Source of the DNA: Enterococcus sp. MMGLQ5-1
Lineage (GTDB): Bacteria; Bacillota; Bacilli; Lactobacillales; Streptococcaceae
Direction of reading: 5' to 3'
DNA: 64,000 nt
NCBI RefSeq assembly: GCF_013155265.1
Contig: NZ_JABJXU010000010.1
Coordinates: 54,339 to 118,338 of the forward strand
Shown: positions 45,243 through 52,972 of the stretch, piece by piece
How the letters are laid out: each line of letters starts with the position of its first letter
How positions within the stretch are numbered: the stretch's first letter is position 1
Translations under genes and position numbers: made by a program
Notes under the pieces: model-generated
Databases searched by the model: none
Told to the model about the DNA's origin: nothing
Seen by the model: only the letters and a program-made list of their open reading frames with translations

Positions 45243-46208
45243 ATGACTTATAAAATTATAGAGGAATTAAAAACAGAAGAAAAGGCAATGCGTGATGTTT
45301 ATGCGTCGACTTTAGCGGAGCTAGCAAGAGAAGATCAAAAGGTAGTTTCATTAGATGCTGATTTGATGAATTCTGTTGGTCTAGTCCCTCTTGCTAAGGA
45401 ATTTCCTAACCGCGTGATTGATTGTGGGATTCAAGAAGCGAATATGTTTGGTACTGCGGCTGGTATGTCGGCGGTCGGTATGGTACCCTTTGTTCATACT
45501 TTTGCTTGCTTTGCTAGTCGACGGATTGCCGATCAAATTTTTGTATCCGGTGCCTTTGCTAAGGCAAATGTGAGAATTATCGGTAGTGATCCGGGTGTGA
45601 CCGCAGCGTTTAATGGTGCAACACATATGCCCTTTGAGGATATTGGTATTCTAAGAGGTATTCCTGAGGTGACAGTAATTGAGCCAACCGATGCTGTGAT
45701 GCTTGAAGATATGGTAAGACAGACCAAAGCATTAAAAGGTATTTTTTATATCAGAATGTCACGTAAAAATGCGGTGCAGGTTTATCAGCAAGGCTCAAGC
45801 TTTGAAATTGGCAAGGTTGCAAAAGTTCAAGCGGGTAACGATGTCACCTTGTTTGCTTCTGGTATTTGTGTTTCTGAATCGATATTGGCAGCAAAAAAAT
45901 TGGCTGAAGAAGGTATTTCAGCTGAAGTTATTAATGTCTTTACAATTAAACCAATTGATATAGCTGGTATTGTTGAATCAGTTAGCAAGACAGGTGCTGC
46001 TGTGACGGCAGAAAATCATAATATCATTAATGGTTTGGGTAGTGCGGTCAGTGAGGTATTAGCCGAAAATAAACCAGTACCTTTAGAGCGTGTTGGTGTT
46101 AAAGACCGTTTTGGTGAGGTTGGTTCGGTTGATTATTTAAAAGAAACAATGGGCTTGACTGCTGCAGATATTGTTGCGGCTGCCAAAAGAGCGATTGCTA
46201 GAAAATAG
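45243..46208 (+). CDS. Transketolase, C-terminal subunit
   Basis: Second half of the split transketolase, 321 residues: the pyrimidine-binding domain with the catalytic-type glutamate in DCGIQEANM and a transketolase C-terminal domain starting near residue 195 (VTLFASGICVSESILAAK). It pairs with the product of 43724-44536. GTGAGG lies upstream. The following iron-containing dehydrogenase gene starts 28 bp downstream in the same operon. Confidence 0.88.
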   Translation: MTYKIIEELKTEEKAMRDVYASTLAELAREDQKVVSLDADLMNSVGLVPLAKEFPNRVIDCGIQEANMFGTAAGMSAVGMVPFVHTFACFASRRIADQIFVSGAFAKANVRIIGSDPGVTAAFNGATHMPFEDIGILRGIPEVTVIEPTDAVMLEDMVRQTKALKGIFYIRMSRKNAVQVYQQGSSFEIGKVAKVQAGNDVTLFASGICVSESILAAKKLAEEGISAEVINVFTIKPIDIAGIVESVSKTGAAVTAENHNIINGLGSAVSEVLAENKPVPLERVGVKDRFGEVGSVDYLKETMGLTAADIVAAAKRAIARK

Positions 46209-46236
46209 GATTTTAAATGTAAGGAGCAAATTAGCT

Positions 46237-47352
46237 ATGGAAGAAATTATTTTTAAACCGCAGATTATTGAATATGATAGCTGTAGTGAATTTATCGCGG
46301 CAACTCAGTTCAAGGTGGATGACTTAATTTTCACAAGCCAGTCTGTCTATGAAAATTTCTTAAAAAATTATGAATTTGAATCAAAAATTATCTTTCAAAG
46401 ACAATATGGCTCAGGTGAACCAAATGATGAAATGGTTAGTAAAATCATGGCAGAGGTCAGAAAAGGCGATTATAAGCGCATCATTGCGATTGGTGGTGGG
46501 ACGGTTTTAGATATTGCTAAGATTCTATCTGTTACTGATGATCGCAGCTTAGATGAGCTTTATGAGCAAATTGATACGGTTAAGTGTCAAAGGACGCTGC
46601 TTGCAGTGCCGACAACCTGTGGTACAGGTAGTGAGGTTACTAATATTGCAGTTGTTAATCGACTGCGCTTAGGTACCAAAATGGGCTTAGTCTCACCCGA
46701 AATGTTTCCAGCACAAGCAATTTTAGTGCCAGAGCTGTTAAATGGTTTGCCAAAATATGTCTTTGCAACGAGCTCGATTGATGCCTTAGTGCACGCTACT
46801 GAATCAGCTGTTTCACCAAAGGCGACTGAGTTTACTAGATTGTTTTCCTACGCAGCGATTCGTAAAATTATTAATGGTTTTCAACGAATTGTTGCTGAAG
46901 GGGAACAGGTGATGCCAAGCTTAATGAAGGATTTTCTGATAGCGAGTACCTTTGCCGGCTTGGCCTTTGGAACGGCTGGCTGTGGTCCGGTTCATGCCAT
47001 GAGCTATCCCTTTGGTGGCACCTATCATGTTGCACATGGTGAAAGTAACTTTGTTATTTTTACGGGTGTGCTCAAGCATTATGTTGAAAAAGATAATTCA
47101 GGCGCTGTCGTTGACTTAAATCATTTGCTTTCAGAATTGCTAAACTGCCCAATTGAAGACGTTTATATTGCCTTGGACAGTCTTTTAGATCAAATCTTAC
47201 CTAAGCAATCAATGAAAGAATATGGTGTTCAAGAAGTTGAGCTGTCAGAATTTGCTAAAAATGTCATTCAAGAGCAGCAGCGTTTGTTAGGTAATAGTTT
47301 TTATCCTTTAGATGAAGCACAAGTATTAAAAATTTATCAATCCATTTATTAA
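46237..47352 (+). CDS. Iron-containing alcohol dehydrogenase, 4-hydroxybutyrate dehydrogenase-like
   Basis: Fe-dependent alcohol dehydrogenase of 371 residues. It closely resembles what I recall of clostridial 4-hydroxybutyrate dehydrogenase along its whole length (for example GEPNDEM, RIIAIGGGTVLDIAKIL, TTCGTGSEVTN, SSIDALVHATE, HVAHGE). Enzymes of this subgroup reduce short aldehydes bearing a terminal acidic group, such as succinate semialdehyde. The start is ATG 46237 behind AAGGAG; an earlier frame overlaps the transketolase gene. Last gene of the transketolase operon. It may reduce an acid-substituted aldehyde produced in the pathway; that is inference. Confidence 0.85.
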   Translation: MEEIIFKPQIIEYDSCSEFIAATQFKVDDLIFTSQSVYENFLKNYEFESKIIFQRQYGSGEPNDEMVSKIMAEVRKGDYKRIIAIGGGTVLDIAKILSVTDDRSLDELYEQIDTVKCQRTLLAVPTTCGTGSEVTNIAVVNRLRLGTKMGLVSPEMFPAQAILVPELLNGLPKYVFATSSIDALVHATESAVSPKATEFTRLFSYAAIRKIINGFQRIVAEGEQVMPSLMKDFLIASTFAGLAFGTAGCGPVHAMSYPFGGTYHVAHGESNFVIFTGVLKHYVEKDNSGAVVDLNHLLSELLNCPIEDVYIALDSLLDQILPKQSMKEYGVQEVELSEFAKNVIQEQQRLLGNSFYPLDEAQVLKIYQSIY

Positions 47353-47429
47353 TTATTATTACTAATTTACGCTAATCACCTCCTTTGAAAATCAGTAAAA
47401 ATAAAGCAATGATAATTATAAATAAGAAT

Positions 47430-47473
47430 ATAAGCTTATTAATCAAGAAACATTTTAATAAGCTTATTTTTTT
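47430..47473 (+). terminator. Terminator of the transketolase operon
   Basis: ATAAGCTTATTAA pairs with TTAATAAGCTTAT, followed by six Ts. The 359-bp gap 47353-47711 otherwise contains only this and the minus-strand terminator. Confidence 0.8.
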
Positions 47474-47588
47474 GTGAAATGCTACTTACTATAAGATTAG
47501 TTCGGAGAAAATTGAAGATATGAGTTACCGTAATAGGATTAAATGATAGATGAAAATAATAAATTGGGCTTAAATTTAAGCAAATAAT

Positions 47589-47644
47589 AAAAAAAATCAC
47601 TCCTAGCTAAACTCAATGGCAAGAGAATTTGGCTAGGAGTGATT
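47589..47644 (-). terminator. Terminator of the zinc alcohol dehydrogenase gene (minus strand)
   Basis: AATCACTCCTAGC and GCTAGGAGTGATT form a 13-bp perfect stem; the minus strand continues with a long T run. Confidence 0.8.
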
Positions 47645-47711
47645 AATATTAATTGGGTGATAAGGGGTATCACCTCAAATAAACGAATTATCTTTAAATC
47701 AATTTCACTTA

Positions 47712-48740
47712 TTAACTATTAATAGAAATTAAAGTTTTAAAGTGATTAATATCTTCAATACAATATTTCAATGCAGCCTCTACCTCTTCAAGTGGGTAGA
47801 TTTTATCATCTAAAATTTGATATAAATCTTCGTCTAAAACACCAGCATCCAATAGCGATACTGCTCTTGCGAAGGCATATTGCGAATGAACACGAACACC
47901 TAAAATTTGTAATTCTTTAGAGTAAACATCGTTTGTACTGAAAGGACAGTTTTCTTTGGCGATGCCAATAATGATAACCTTACCACGAATTTTAACAGCC
48001 GCTGTTGAAGCTAAAATAGAGCTTGCCACACCAGAAGTTTCAAAAACGGTATCGAATCCAGTGCCATCATTTATTGTTTTAGCATATTCTTTAAGCGAAT
48101 CCTTAATTGGATTAACAATATTGAAGCCCATATTCTTAGCGTAATTTAAACGATAATCGCTAACTTCGCTAATCGTAACCTCTGCACCAGCATGTTTGGC
48201 AACAACTGCAATTAACATACCGATTGGGCCGCCACCAGATACGAGCACTTTATCACCAATTTCTAGCTTTGCAGTCATTACATCATGGACGGCTACTGCT
48301 AAAGGCTCAGCCATTGCAGCTAATCTCATATCCATATCTTTTCTAACTTTATAGAGCTTTTTAATTGGGACTTTAACATATTCAGCAAAAGTACCCTCTA
48401 CATGGATACCCAAAATTTTGAGTTCTTCACAAACATTATCATATCCTGTGATACATGATGGACAATTGCCGCAGGAAAAGAATGGTTGTGCGACCACAGC
48501 ATCTCCGATTTCAATTCCATTTTTCATTTTACCTTGAAAATCAATCAATTCTCCGACAAATTCATGTCCTGGAATTCTAGGATAAGTAGCGGTGGCGTGG
48601 TGTCCTTGGTAGACATGAATATCTGAGCCACAAATACCTGCATATTTAACCTTGATTAGGGCTTCGTTTGATTCTAAAACTGGCATTTCTTGTTGCGTAA
48701 ATTGTACATTATTTGGTTCAATAAATAGAGCACTTTTCAT
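47712..48740 (-). CDS. Zinc-dependent alcohol dehydrogenase (sorbitol/threonine dehydrogenase-like MDR)
   Basis: Medium-chain dehydrogenase of 342 residues. Catalytic zinc ligands appear in GICGSDIH and GHEFVGE; the structural zinc lobe has four cysteines in CGNCPSCITGYDNVC; the Rossmann motif is SGGGPIGML. The family oxidises polyols or 3-hydroxy acids with NAD(P). It is transcribed alone, divergent from the LacI gene, from a promoter whose -10 overlaps a 30-bp perfect palindrome, so it belongs to the same GntR-type regulon as its neighbours. The polyol is not identifiable. Confidence 0.87.
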   Translation of the reverse strand: MKSALFIEPNNVQFTQQEMPVLESNEALIKVKYAGICGSDIHVYQGHHATATYPRIPGHEFVGELIDFQGKMKNGIEIGDAVVAQPFFSCGNCPSCITGYDNVCEELKILGIHVEGTFAEYVKVPIKKLYKVRKDMDMRLAAMAEPLAVAVHDVMTAKLEIGDKVLVSGGGPIGMLIAVVAKHAGAEVTISEVSDYRLNYAKNMGFNIVNPIKDSLKEYAKTINDGTGFDTVFETSGVASSILASTAAVKIRGKVIIIGIAKENCPFSTNDVYSKELQILGVRVHSQYAFARAVSLLDAGVLDEDLYQILDDKIYPLEEVEAALKYCIEDINHFKTLISINS

Positions 48741-48781
48741 TTTTGGTCACTTCCAATTTTCTAATTAAGTAAGGTACACAT

Positions 48782-48832
48782 TTTATATTAATTGTATACA
48801 ATTAATATAAATAAAATACACTTAGATGTCAA
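48782..48832 (-). promoter_or_regulatory. Zinc ADH promoter with 30-bp palindromic operator S3
   Basis: On the minus strand TTGACA (complement at 48827-48832), 17 bp, TATATT (complement at 48804-48809). A perfect 30-bp palindrome at 48782-48811, centred on ATTGTATACAAT, covers the -10 and start region. Confidence 0.75.
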
Positions 48833-48859
48833 TAGCAAAATCATTAATAATTTAAAAAA

Positions 48860-48888
48860 TTGCTCTGATTATTTGCCTATGCTATACT
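48860..48888 (+). promoter_or_regulatory. Promoter of the LacI-family regulator gene
   Basis: TTGCTC (48860-48865), 17 bp, TATACT (48883-48888) preceded by TG, an extended -10 promoter, 28 bp before the ATG. Confidence 0.6.
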
Positions 48889-48915
48889 TTTATCAAGTTT
48901 GGTTAGGAGAAGCTC

Positions 48916-49932
48916 ATGAAGGAATACGTCACATTAAAAGATGTTGCACAAAAAGCCGGATTATCTATTAGTAGTGTTTCTAAAATATTAAGTGGTAAAG
49001 ATAATTTTAAAGCTGCGACAAGGGATAGGGTCATTAAAATTGCCGAGGAGCTTGGCTATTCTCCGAATGCATTGGCTCGAGGTGTTAAAAATAGGAGCGG
49101 TTATCGCACGATAGGATTTTTTGTACCAAATATTTTAAATCCTTTTTTTGCGGAATTGGTTAATGAAGTTGAAAAAAGGCTTTCTAGGCATGGCTTTATA
49201 TTGACATTGTGTATTTTTGACGATGATGCTAAAAAAATGTCTGACTTTTTGAAAATGCTAATCGAGACACGGGCTGAAGGCTGTATTATTGCTGGAACAA
49301 GAGAGGATGCTTGTGAGGCAGAGTTTCAGCAGGCAAAGCGTTTTTTAAATATGGTTTCGATCCAGGCGGATATTGCTGGTATTGATCGTGTTGATGTGAC
49401 GGATGAAAAAGGTACCGAGGAGATTGTTAATTATTTAATCGGTAAGGGACATCGAAATATTGCTTTTTTAGGCTATCGTTTTGATATATCGGTTTTAAAA
49501 CACCGCTTAAACGGCTATTATCGTGCATTAAAGCGTGCCAGTATTCCTATTCGGGAGGCTTATGTGGTTGAAAGTGAGCATGATAATCAAGCATTGTATC
49601 TGTCTGCTAAAAAGCTAATAGAATTGCCAAATCGACCAACTGCAATTCACTGCATTAATGAATTCAGCGCCTCAAGTGCTTATTTGGCGATACGTGATGC
49701 AGGTCTAAGAATTCCTGAGGATATTTCTATTACAGGCTTTGACGGTATTTCTATTTCCAAAATGCTATTACCTCGTTTAACAACGATTCAGGATCCGATT
49801 GATTTATTGGCGCAAATTGCAGTTGATATGCTCGTGGCACGAATTGACAATCAAGATCAATCAAGTGATAACAAACATATCTATGTTCAACATCGAATGA
49901 TTGAAAATGACTCGGTAGCGCAGCTTGAATAG
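48916..49932 (+). CDS. LacI-family transcriptional regulator
   Basis: Repressor of 338 residues with an N-terminal LacI helix-turn-helix (DVAQKAGLSISSVSKIL, about residues 8-24), hinge region (YSPNALARGVK) and periplasmic-binding-protein-like sensor domain (TIGFFVPNILNPFFAELV, GFDGISISK). AGGAG precedes the ATG. Two TTCAAACGTTTGAA palindromes, typical LacI-family operators, flank the promoter of the aldehyde dehydrogenase operon immediately downstream, making that operon the probable target. The effector is probably the imported substrate or an intermediate. Confidence 0.9.
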   Translation: MKEYVTLKDVAQKAGLSISSVSKILSGKDNFKAATRDRVIKIAEELGYSPNALARGVKNRSGYRTIGFFVPNILNPFFAELVNEVEKRLSRHGFILTLCIFDDDAKKMSDFLKMLIETRAEGCIIAGTREDACEAEFQQAKRFLNMVSIQADIAGIDRVDVTDEKGTEEIVNYLIGKGHRNIAFLGYRFDISVLKHRLNGYYRALKRASIPIREAYVVESEHDNQALYLSAKKLIELPNRPTAIHCINEFSASSAYLAIRDAGLRIPEDISITGFDGISISKMLLPRLTTIQDPIDLLAQIAVDMLVARIDNQDQSSDNKHIYVQHRMIENDSVAQLE

Positions 49933-49952
49933 CATTATTTGTTAATTTTTTG

Positions 49953-49981
49953 ACATCTTCTCTCATAGAAGATGTTTTTTT
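49953..49981 (+). terminator. Terminator of the LacI-family gene
   Basis: ACATCTTCT pairs with AGAAGATGT around a 5-nt loop, followed by seven Ts. Confidence 0.8.
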
Positions 49982-50085
49982 GTTGAATTATTTTTATAAT
50001 ATGGGCTAAAATTTTTGGATAACATTAATTTGATGGTAGTTTTTTATTAGGAATAGATACCAAATGCGGTTTTAGTTTGTTATTA

Positions 50086-50105
50086 TAATTCAAACGTTTG
50101 AATTA
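50086..50105. promoter_or_regulatory. LacI-type operator O1 of the aldehyde dehydrogenase-GRE operon
   Basis: A perfect 20-bp palindrome centred on CAAACGTTTG, 29 bp upstream of the -35. It shares TTCAAACGTTTGAA with O2 at 50259-50272. Confidence 0.75.
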
Positions 50106-50134
50106 ATATAGCAAAAATATTTCACTGATTTTAG

Positions 50135-50163
50135 TTGACTATTACTCTAAATTTACCTATAAT
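50135..50163 (+). promoter_or_regulatory. Promoter of the aldehyde dehydrogenase-GRE operon
   Basis: TTGACT (50135-50140), 17 bp, TATAAT (50158-50163), near consensus for sigma-A. The leader to the start codon would be about 125 nt and holds a cre-like site, a GntR-type operator and a LacI-type operator. Confidence 0.75.
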
Positions 50164-50171
50164 ACAAGATA

Positions 50172-50185
50172 AGTAAGCGGTTGCA
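50172..50185 (+). promoter_or_regulatory. cre-like site downstream of the operon promoter
   Basis: AGTAAGCGGTTGCA matches TGWNANCGNTNWCA with two mismatches, just after the expected start point, where CcpA would block transcription. Confidence 0.45.
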
Positions 50186-50202
50186 ATATTTTTTTAGTAT
50201 TA

Positions 50203-50214
50203 ATTGTATACAAT
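50203..50214. promoter_or_regulatory. GntR-type operator S4
   Basis: Exact ATTGTATACAAT in the leader of the aldehyde dehydrogenase operon, about 35 bp after the expected start point, matching S2 and the core of S3. Confidence 0.7.
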
Positions 50215-50258
50215 AGTTATCAAAAGTATTTTTAAATATGTTTGTTTATTCTATTATT

Positions 50259-50272
50259 TTCAAACGTTTGAA
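50259..50272. promoter_or_regulatory. LacI-type operator O2
   Basis: TTCAAACGTTTGAA, perfect 14-bp palindrome, 6 bp before the GAGAGGAG ribosome site. Its centre is exactly 170 bp from that of O1, suitable for looping. Confidence 0.75.
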
Positions 50273-50294
50273 TTATCGAGAGGAGTTATTGACT

Positions 50295-51734
50295 ATGAAA
50301 ATGTTAATCGCTGGAGAAGAACGTGATTCTTCCAATGGAGAGGTAATTTATGTTACTAATCCTGCGACGCAGCAAGTAATTGATTCTGTTCCAAAATCAA
50401 CATTTGAAGATATCCAAGAGGCATTAGATCATGCAGTTGATGCTAAAAAAGCTTGGCGAGACGTTCCAATCTTTGAACGTTCAAATATCTTGATGAATTA
50501 TGCTGAGCTATTGCGAGCGCATAAAACAGAAATTTCTACTATGGTGTGTTATGAATCTGGAAAGACGCTTCAGTCATGTTTAGATGAGCTAGATTCCTGT
50601 ATCAATGTTTTTAGAGCCTATGCTGAAAAGGCTCGTAATTTTTCTGGTAAAGTAATGCCAAGAGACTCTGAAAAGCGAGTTGTTGGAGATGTAATTTTTA
50701 ATTACCCTGAACCACTAGGTGTTGTTGTCTCAATTGTGCCTTATAACTACCCGATTGAATTATTTGCGCATAAAGTAGCACCTGCTTTAGTGATGGGGAA
50801 TACGGTTGTTGTTAAGCCGGCAACTGAAACGCCGCTTGGCAATATTATGATGACAAAGCTTTTAGTCGAGGCAGGTGTTCATCCAGGGGCGATTCAAATA
50901 ATCACTGGGCGAGGCAGCGAAATTGGTAATTGGTTTAGTGAAAGCTCAAAAATTGACCTGATTAGTGTAACAGGTAGCACGGCAGTTGGTATTCAGGTAG
51001 CTAAGCAAGCAGCTAATAATTTGACGCATGTTTTGCTTGAGCTTGGCGGTAATGATCCATTAATTATTTTTGACGATGCGGATATTCCAGCAGCGGTTGG
51101 TCAATCAATTGTTGGACGTGCAAGTAATGCTGGACAAACTTGCTGTGGGACAAAGCGATTTATTGTTCATAATAAAATAAAAGCCGAATTTGAAAAACAA
51201 TTAATTGATGAATTAAAAGAGTTTGTTGTCGGTGATCCATTAGATTCAAAAACTTTTTATGGTCCCTTGGTTAGTGAACGGGCCGCAAAAAATGTTGAAC
51301 AGCAAATTAATGAAACGCTTGAAGCAGGTGGACGCTTGATTTTTGGTGGTAAACGCTTTAATCATGCCTTTATTGAACCGACGGTTATTACAGACGTGAC
51401 ACCGGATATGGCGATTGCCAAGGACTTGGAAATCTTTGGTCCTGTTTTTCCAATTATTGGTTTTGATACGGTTGAGCAAGCAATTGAAATTGCAAATGCG
51501 TCATGCTATGGCTTATCCAGTGGTGTAATGACTGCCTCAATGGCAGTGGCTATGAAGGTTGCCAATGAAATTGAAGCAGGGACTTGTGTAATAGGGGGGA
51601 CTGGTAATTACCGGTCAGCACATATGCCATTTGGCGGTCCTAAAATGACAGGCATTGGTCGTGAAGGTGTGACTGAAACCTTAAATGAATATAGTCAAAT
51701 TAAAAATGTTGTCTTAAAAGGGTTTGGCCATTAG
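50295..51734 (+). CDS. NAD(P)-dependent aldehyde dehydrogenase
   Basis: Oxidises an aldehyde to the acid, 479 residues. The catalytic cysteine lies in GQTCCG, the general-base glutamate in ELGGND, cofactor-binding KPATETP and GSTAVG are present. It is of the lactaldehyde/semialdehyde dehydrogenase-like branch without a CoA-acylating signature. The start is ATG 50295 behind GAGAGGAG; an upstream open frame runs through the LacI operator and is not credible. First gene of the ALDH-MFS-GRE-activase operon, under apparent LacI, GntR and CcpA control. Confidence 0.88.
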   Translation: MKMLIAGEERDSSNGEVIYVTNPATQQVIDSVPKSTFEDIQEALDHAVDAKKAWRDVPIFERSNILMNYAELLRAHKTEISTMVCYESGKTLQSCLDELDSCINVFRAYAEKARNFSGKVMPRDSEKRVVGDVIFNYPEPLGVVVSIVPYNYPIELFAHKVAPALVMGNTVVVKPATETPLGNIMMTKLLVEAGVHPGAIQIITGRGSEIGNWFSESSKIDLISVTGSTAVGIQVAKQAANNLTHVLLELGGNDPLIIFDDADIPAAVGQSIVGRASNAGQTCCGTKRFIVHNKIKAEFEKQLIDELKEFVVGDPLDSKTFYGPLVSERAAKNVEQQINETLEAGGRLIFGGKRFNHAFIEPTVITDVTPDMAIAKDLEIFGPVFPIIGFDTVEQAIEIANASCYGLSSGVMTASMAVAMKVANEIEAGTCVIGGTGNYRSAHMPFGGPKMTGIGREGVTETLNEYSQIKNVVLKGFGH

Positions 51735-51757
51735 GTCATATAAAATGGAGGAATTAA

Positions 51758-52954
51758 ATGGAAAATGAATCAATCGTTAATACAGGTGCGGTAAAAGGGG
51801 TCGCTAAGAGTAAGGTTAAGGTTTGGCCAATTTCTACCTTTTTGATTCTGTTATATTTAATTGTTGCAATGAGCGACAATTTCAAGGGGATTTTTGTTCC
51901 CTCTTTTAAATCAGAATTTTTGGTAAATAACACGCAGATCGGGTTTGTAATGACCGCTAGCTTATTGGCATACGCAGTTTTTCAATATATAGGCGGTATG
52001 CTAATTGAAAAATTTGGTTATAAAAAGGTTTTAATGCTTGGCTTTATACTTAGTATTTTAGCAATTTTATTTTTAGTAAATTGTCTCAATTTCGCAATGC
52101 TAATCGTCAGTATGTTTTTACTTAATACGGGGATGGCGATGTTTAATATTAGTGTTAATACACTTGGACCGGCTTTACCTCTTGCTTCAACGGCGATTTT
52201 AATGAGTGCAATTAATGGCTCGTATGGTGCAGGGAATACAGTATTACAATTAATTTCAGGCAAGCTTTTGGCGACAGGAATAAATTGGCGTTCATTTTTT
52301 ATCTTTATGCTGATTGTCGTTCTGGCGATGTTTATCTATTTAATATTTTTGAAAATACCATTTCAACCGGTTGTTAAGTCGGGTGATAAAGCTAATAGTG
52401 TTTTGAAATCGCCCGTTTTATATTTATATATTGCTGCAGCGGGATTTTATCTGGCTTCTGAGTATGGTATTGGTAACTGGTTTGTTAATTATATGAGTGA
52501 TTCTTTTGCAATGACATCAGATCAAAGCTCGTTATATATTGCTCTCTTTTTTGGTTGTAAAACGCTTGGCTTAGTTTTTAGTGGTTTTATCGCCGATAAA
52601 ATTGGTTATTTCCGCTGTATTCTAATTTACGGTCTTGTAGCAACTTTAACCTCATTTATTGGTGTTGCGTTAGGTCAAGGTGGACTTGTTATTTTTGCGA
52701 TTGGTGGCTTTGCATTTTCAGCTATCTTTCCAACAATCATCACAACAATTGGTGGCTTTTTCAAGGACCGTACTTCAATGGCAACAGGCTTGATTTTAAT
52801 GTTTGGTACCCTGATTGCGATGGTCGTTAGTCAAATCATTGGTATTTTAAATGATGCACTGGGTACGCAAAATTCGTTTTATGTTGTCGCAATTTCAATA
52901 TTATGTTGTACCATTTTCTCTTATCTAATCGGTTTGAGAAGTAAGAATAATTAA
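51758..52954 (+). CDS. MFS transporter (FucP-like sugar/organic solute permease)
   Basis: Major facilitator protein of 398 residues with about 12 membrane segments. The layout (GFVMTASLLAYAVFQYIGG, NTGMAMFNISVNTLGP) recalls the fucose permease-like group, which imports solutes without phosphorylation, usually by proton symport. TGGAGG precedes the ATG. It lies between the aldehyde dehydrogenase and the GRE genes, so it probably imports the GRE substrate or exports the product; direction cannot be decided from sequence. Confidence 0.82.
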   Translation: MENESIVNTGAVKGVAKSKVKVWPISTFLILLYLIVAMSDNFKGIFVPSFKSEFLVNNTQIGFVMTASLLAYAVFQYIGGMLIEKFGYKKVLMLGFILSILAILFLVNCLNFAMLIVSMFLLNTGMAMFNISVNTLGPALPLASTAILMSAINGSYGAGNTVLQLISGKLLATGINWRSFFIFMLIVVLAMFIYLIFLKIPFQPVVKSGDKANSVLKSPVLYLYIAAAGFYLASEYGIGNWFVNYMSDSFAMTSDQSSLYIALFFGCKTLGLVFSGFIADKIGYFRCILIYGLVATLTSFIGVALGQGGLVIFAIGGFAFSAIFPTIITTIGGFFKDRTSMATGLILMFGTLIAMVVSQIIGILNDALGTQNSFYVVAISILCCTIFSYLIGLRSKNN

Positions 52955-52972
52955 AAAATTGGAGGAAAATTA

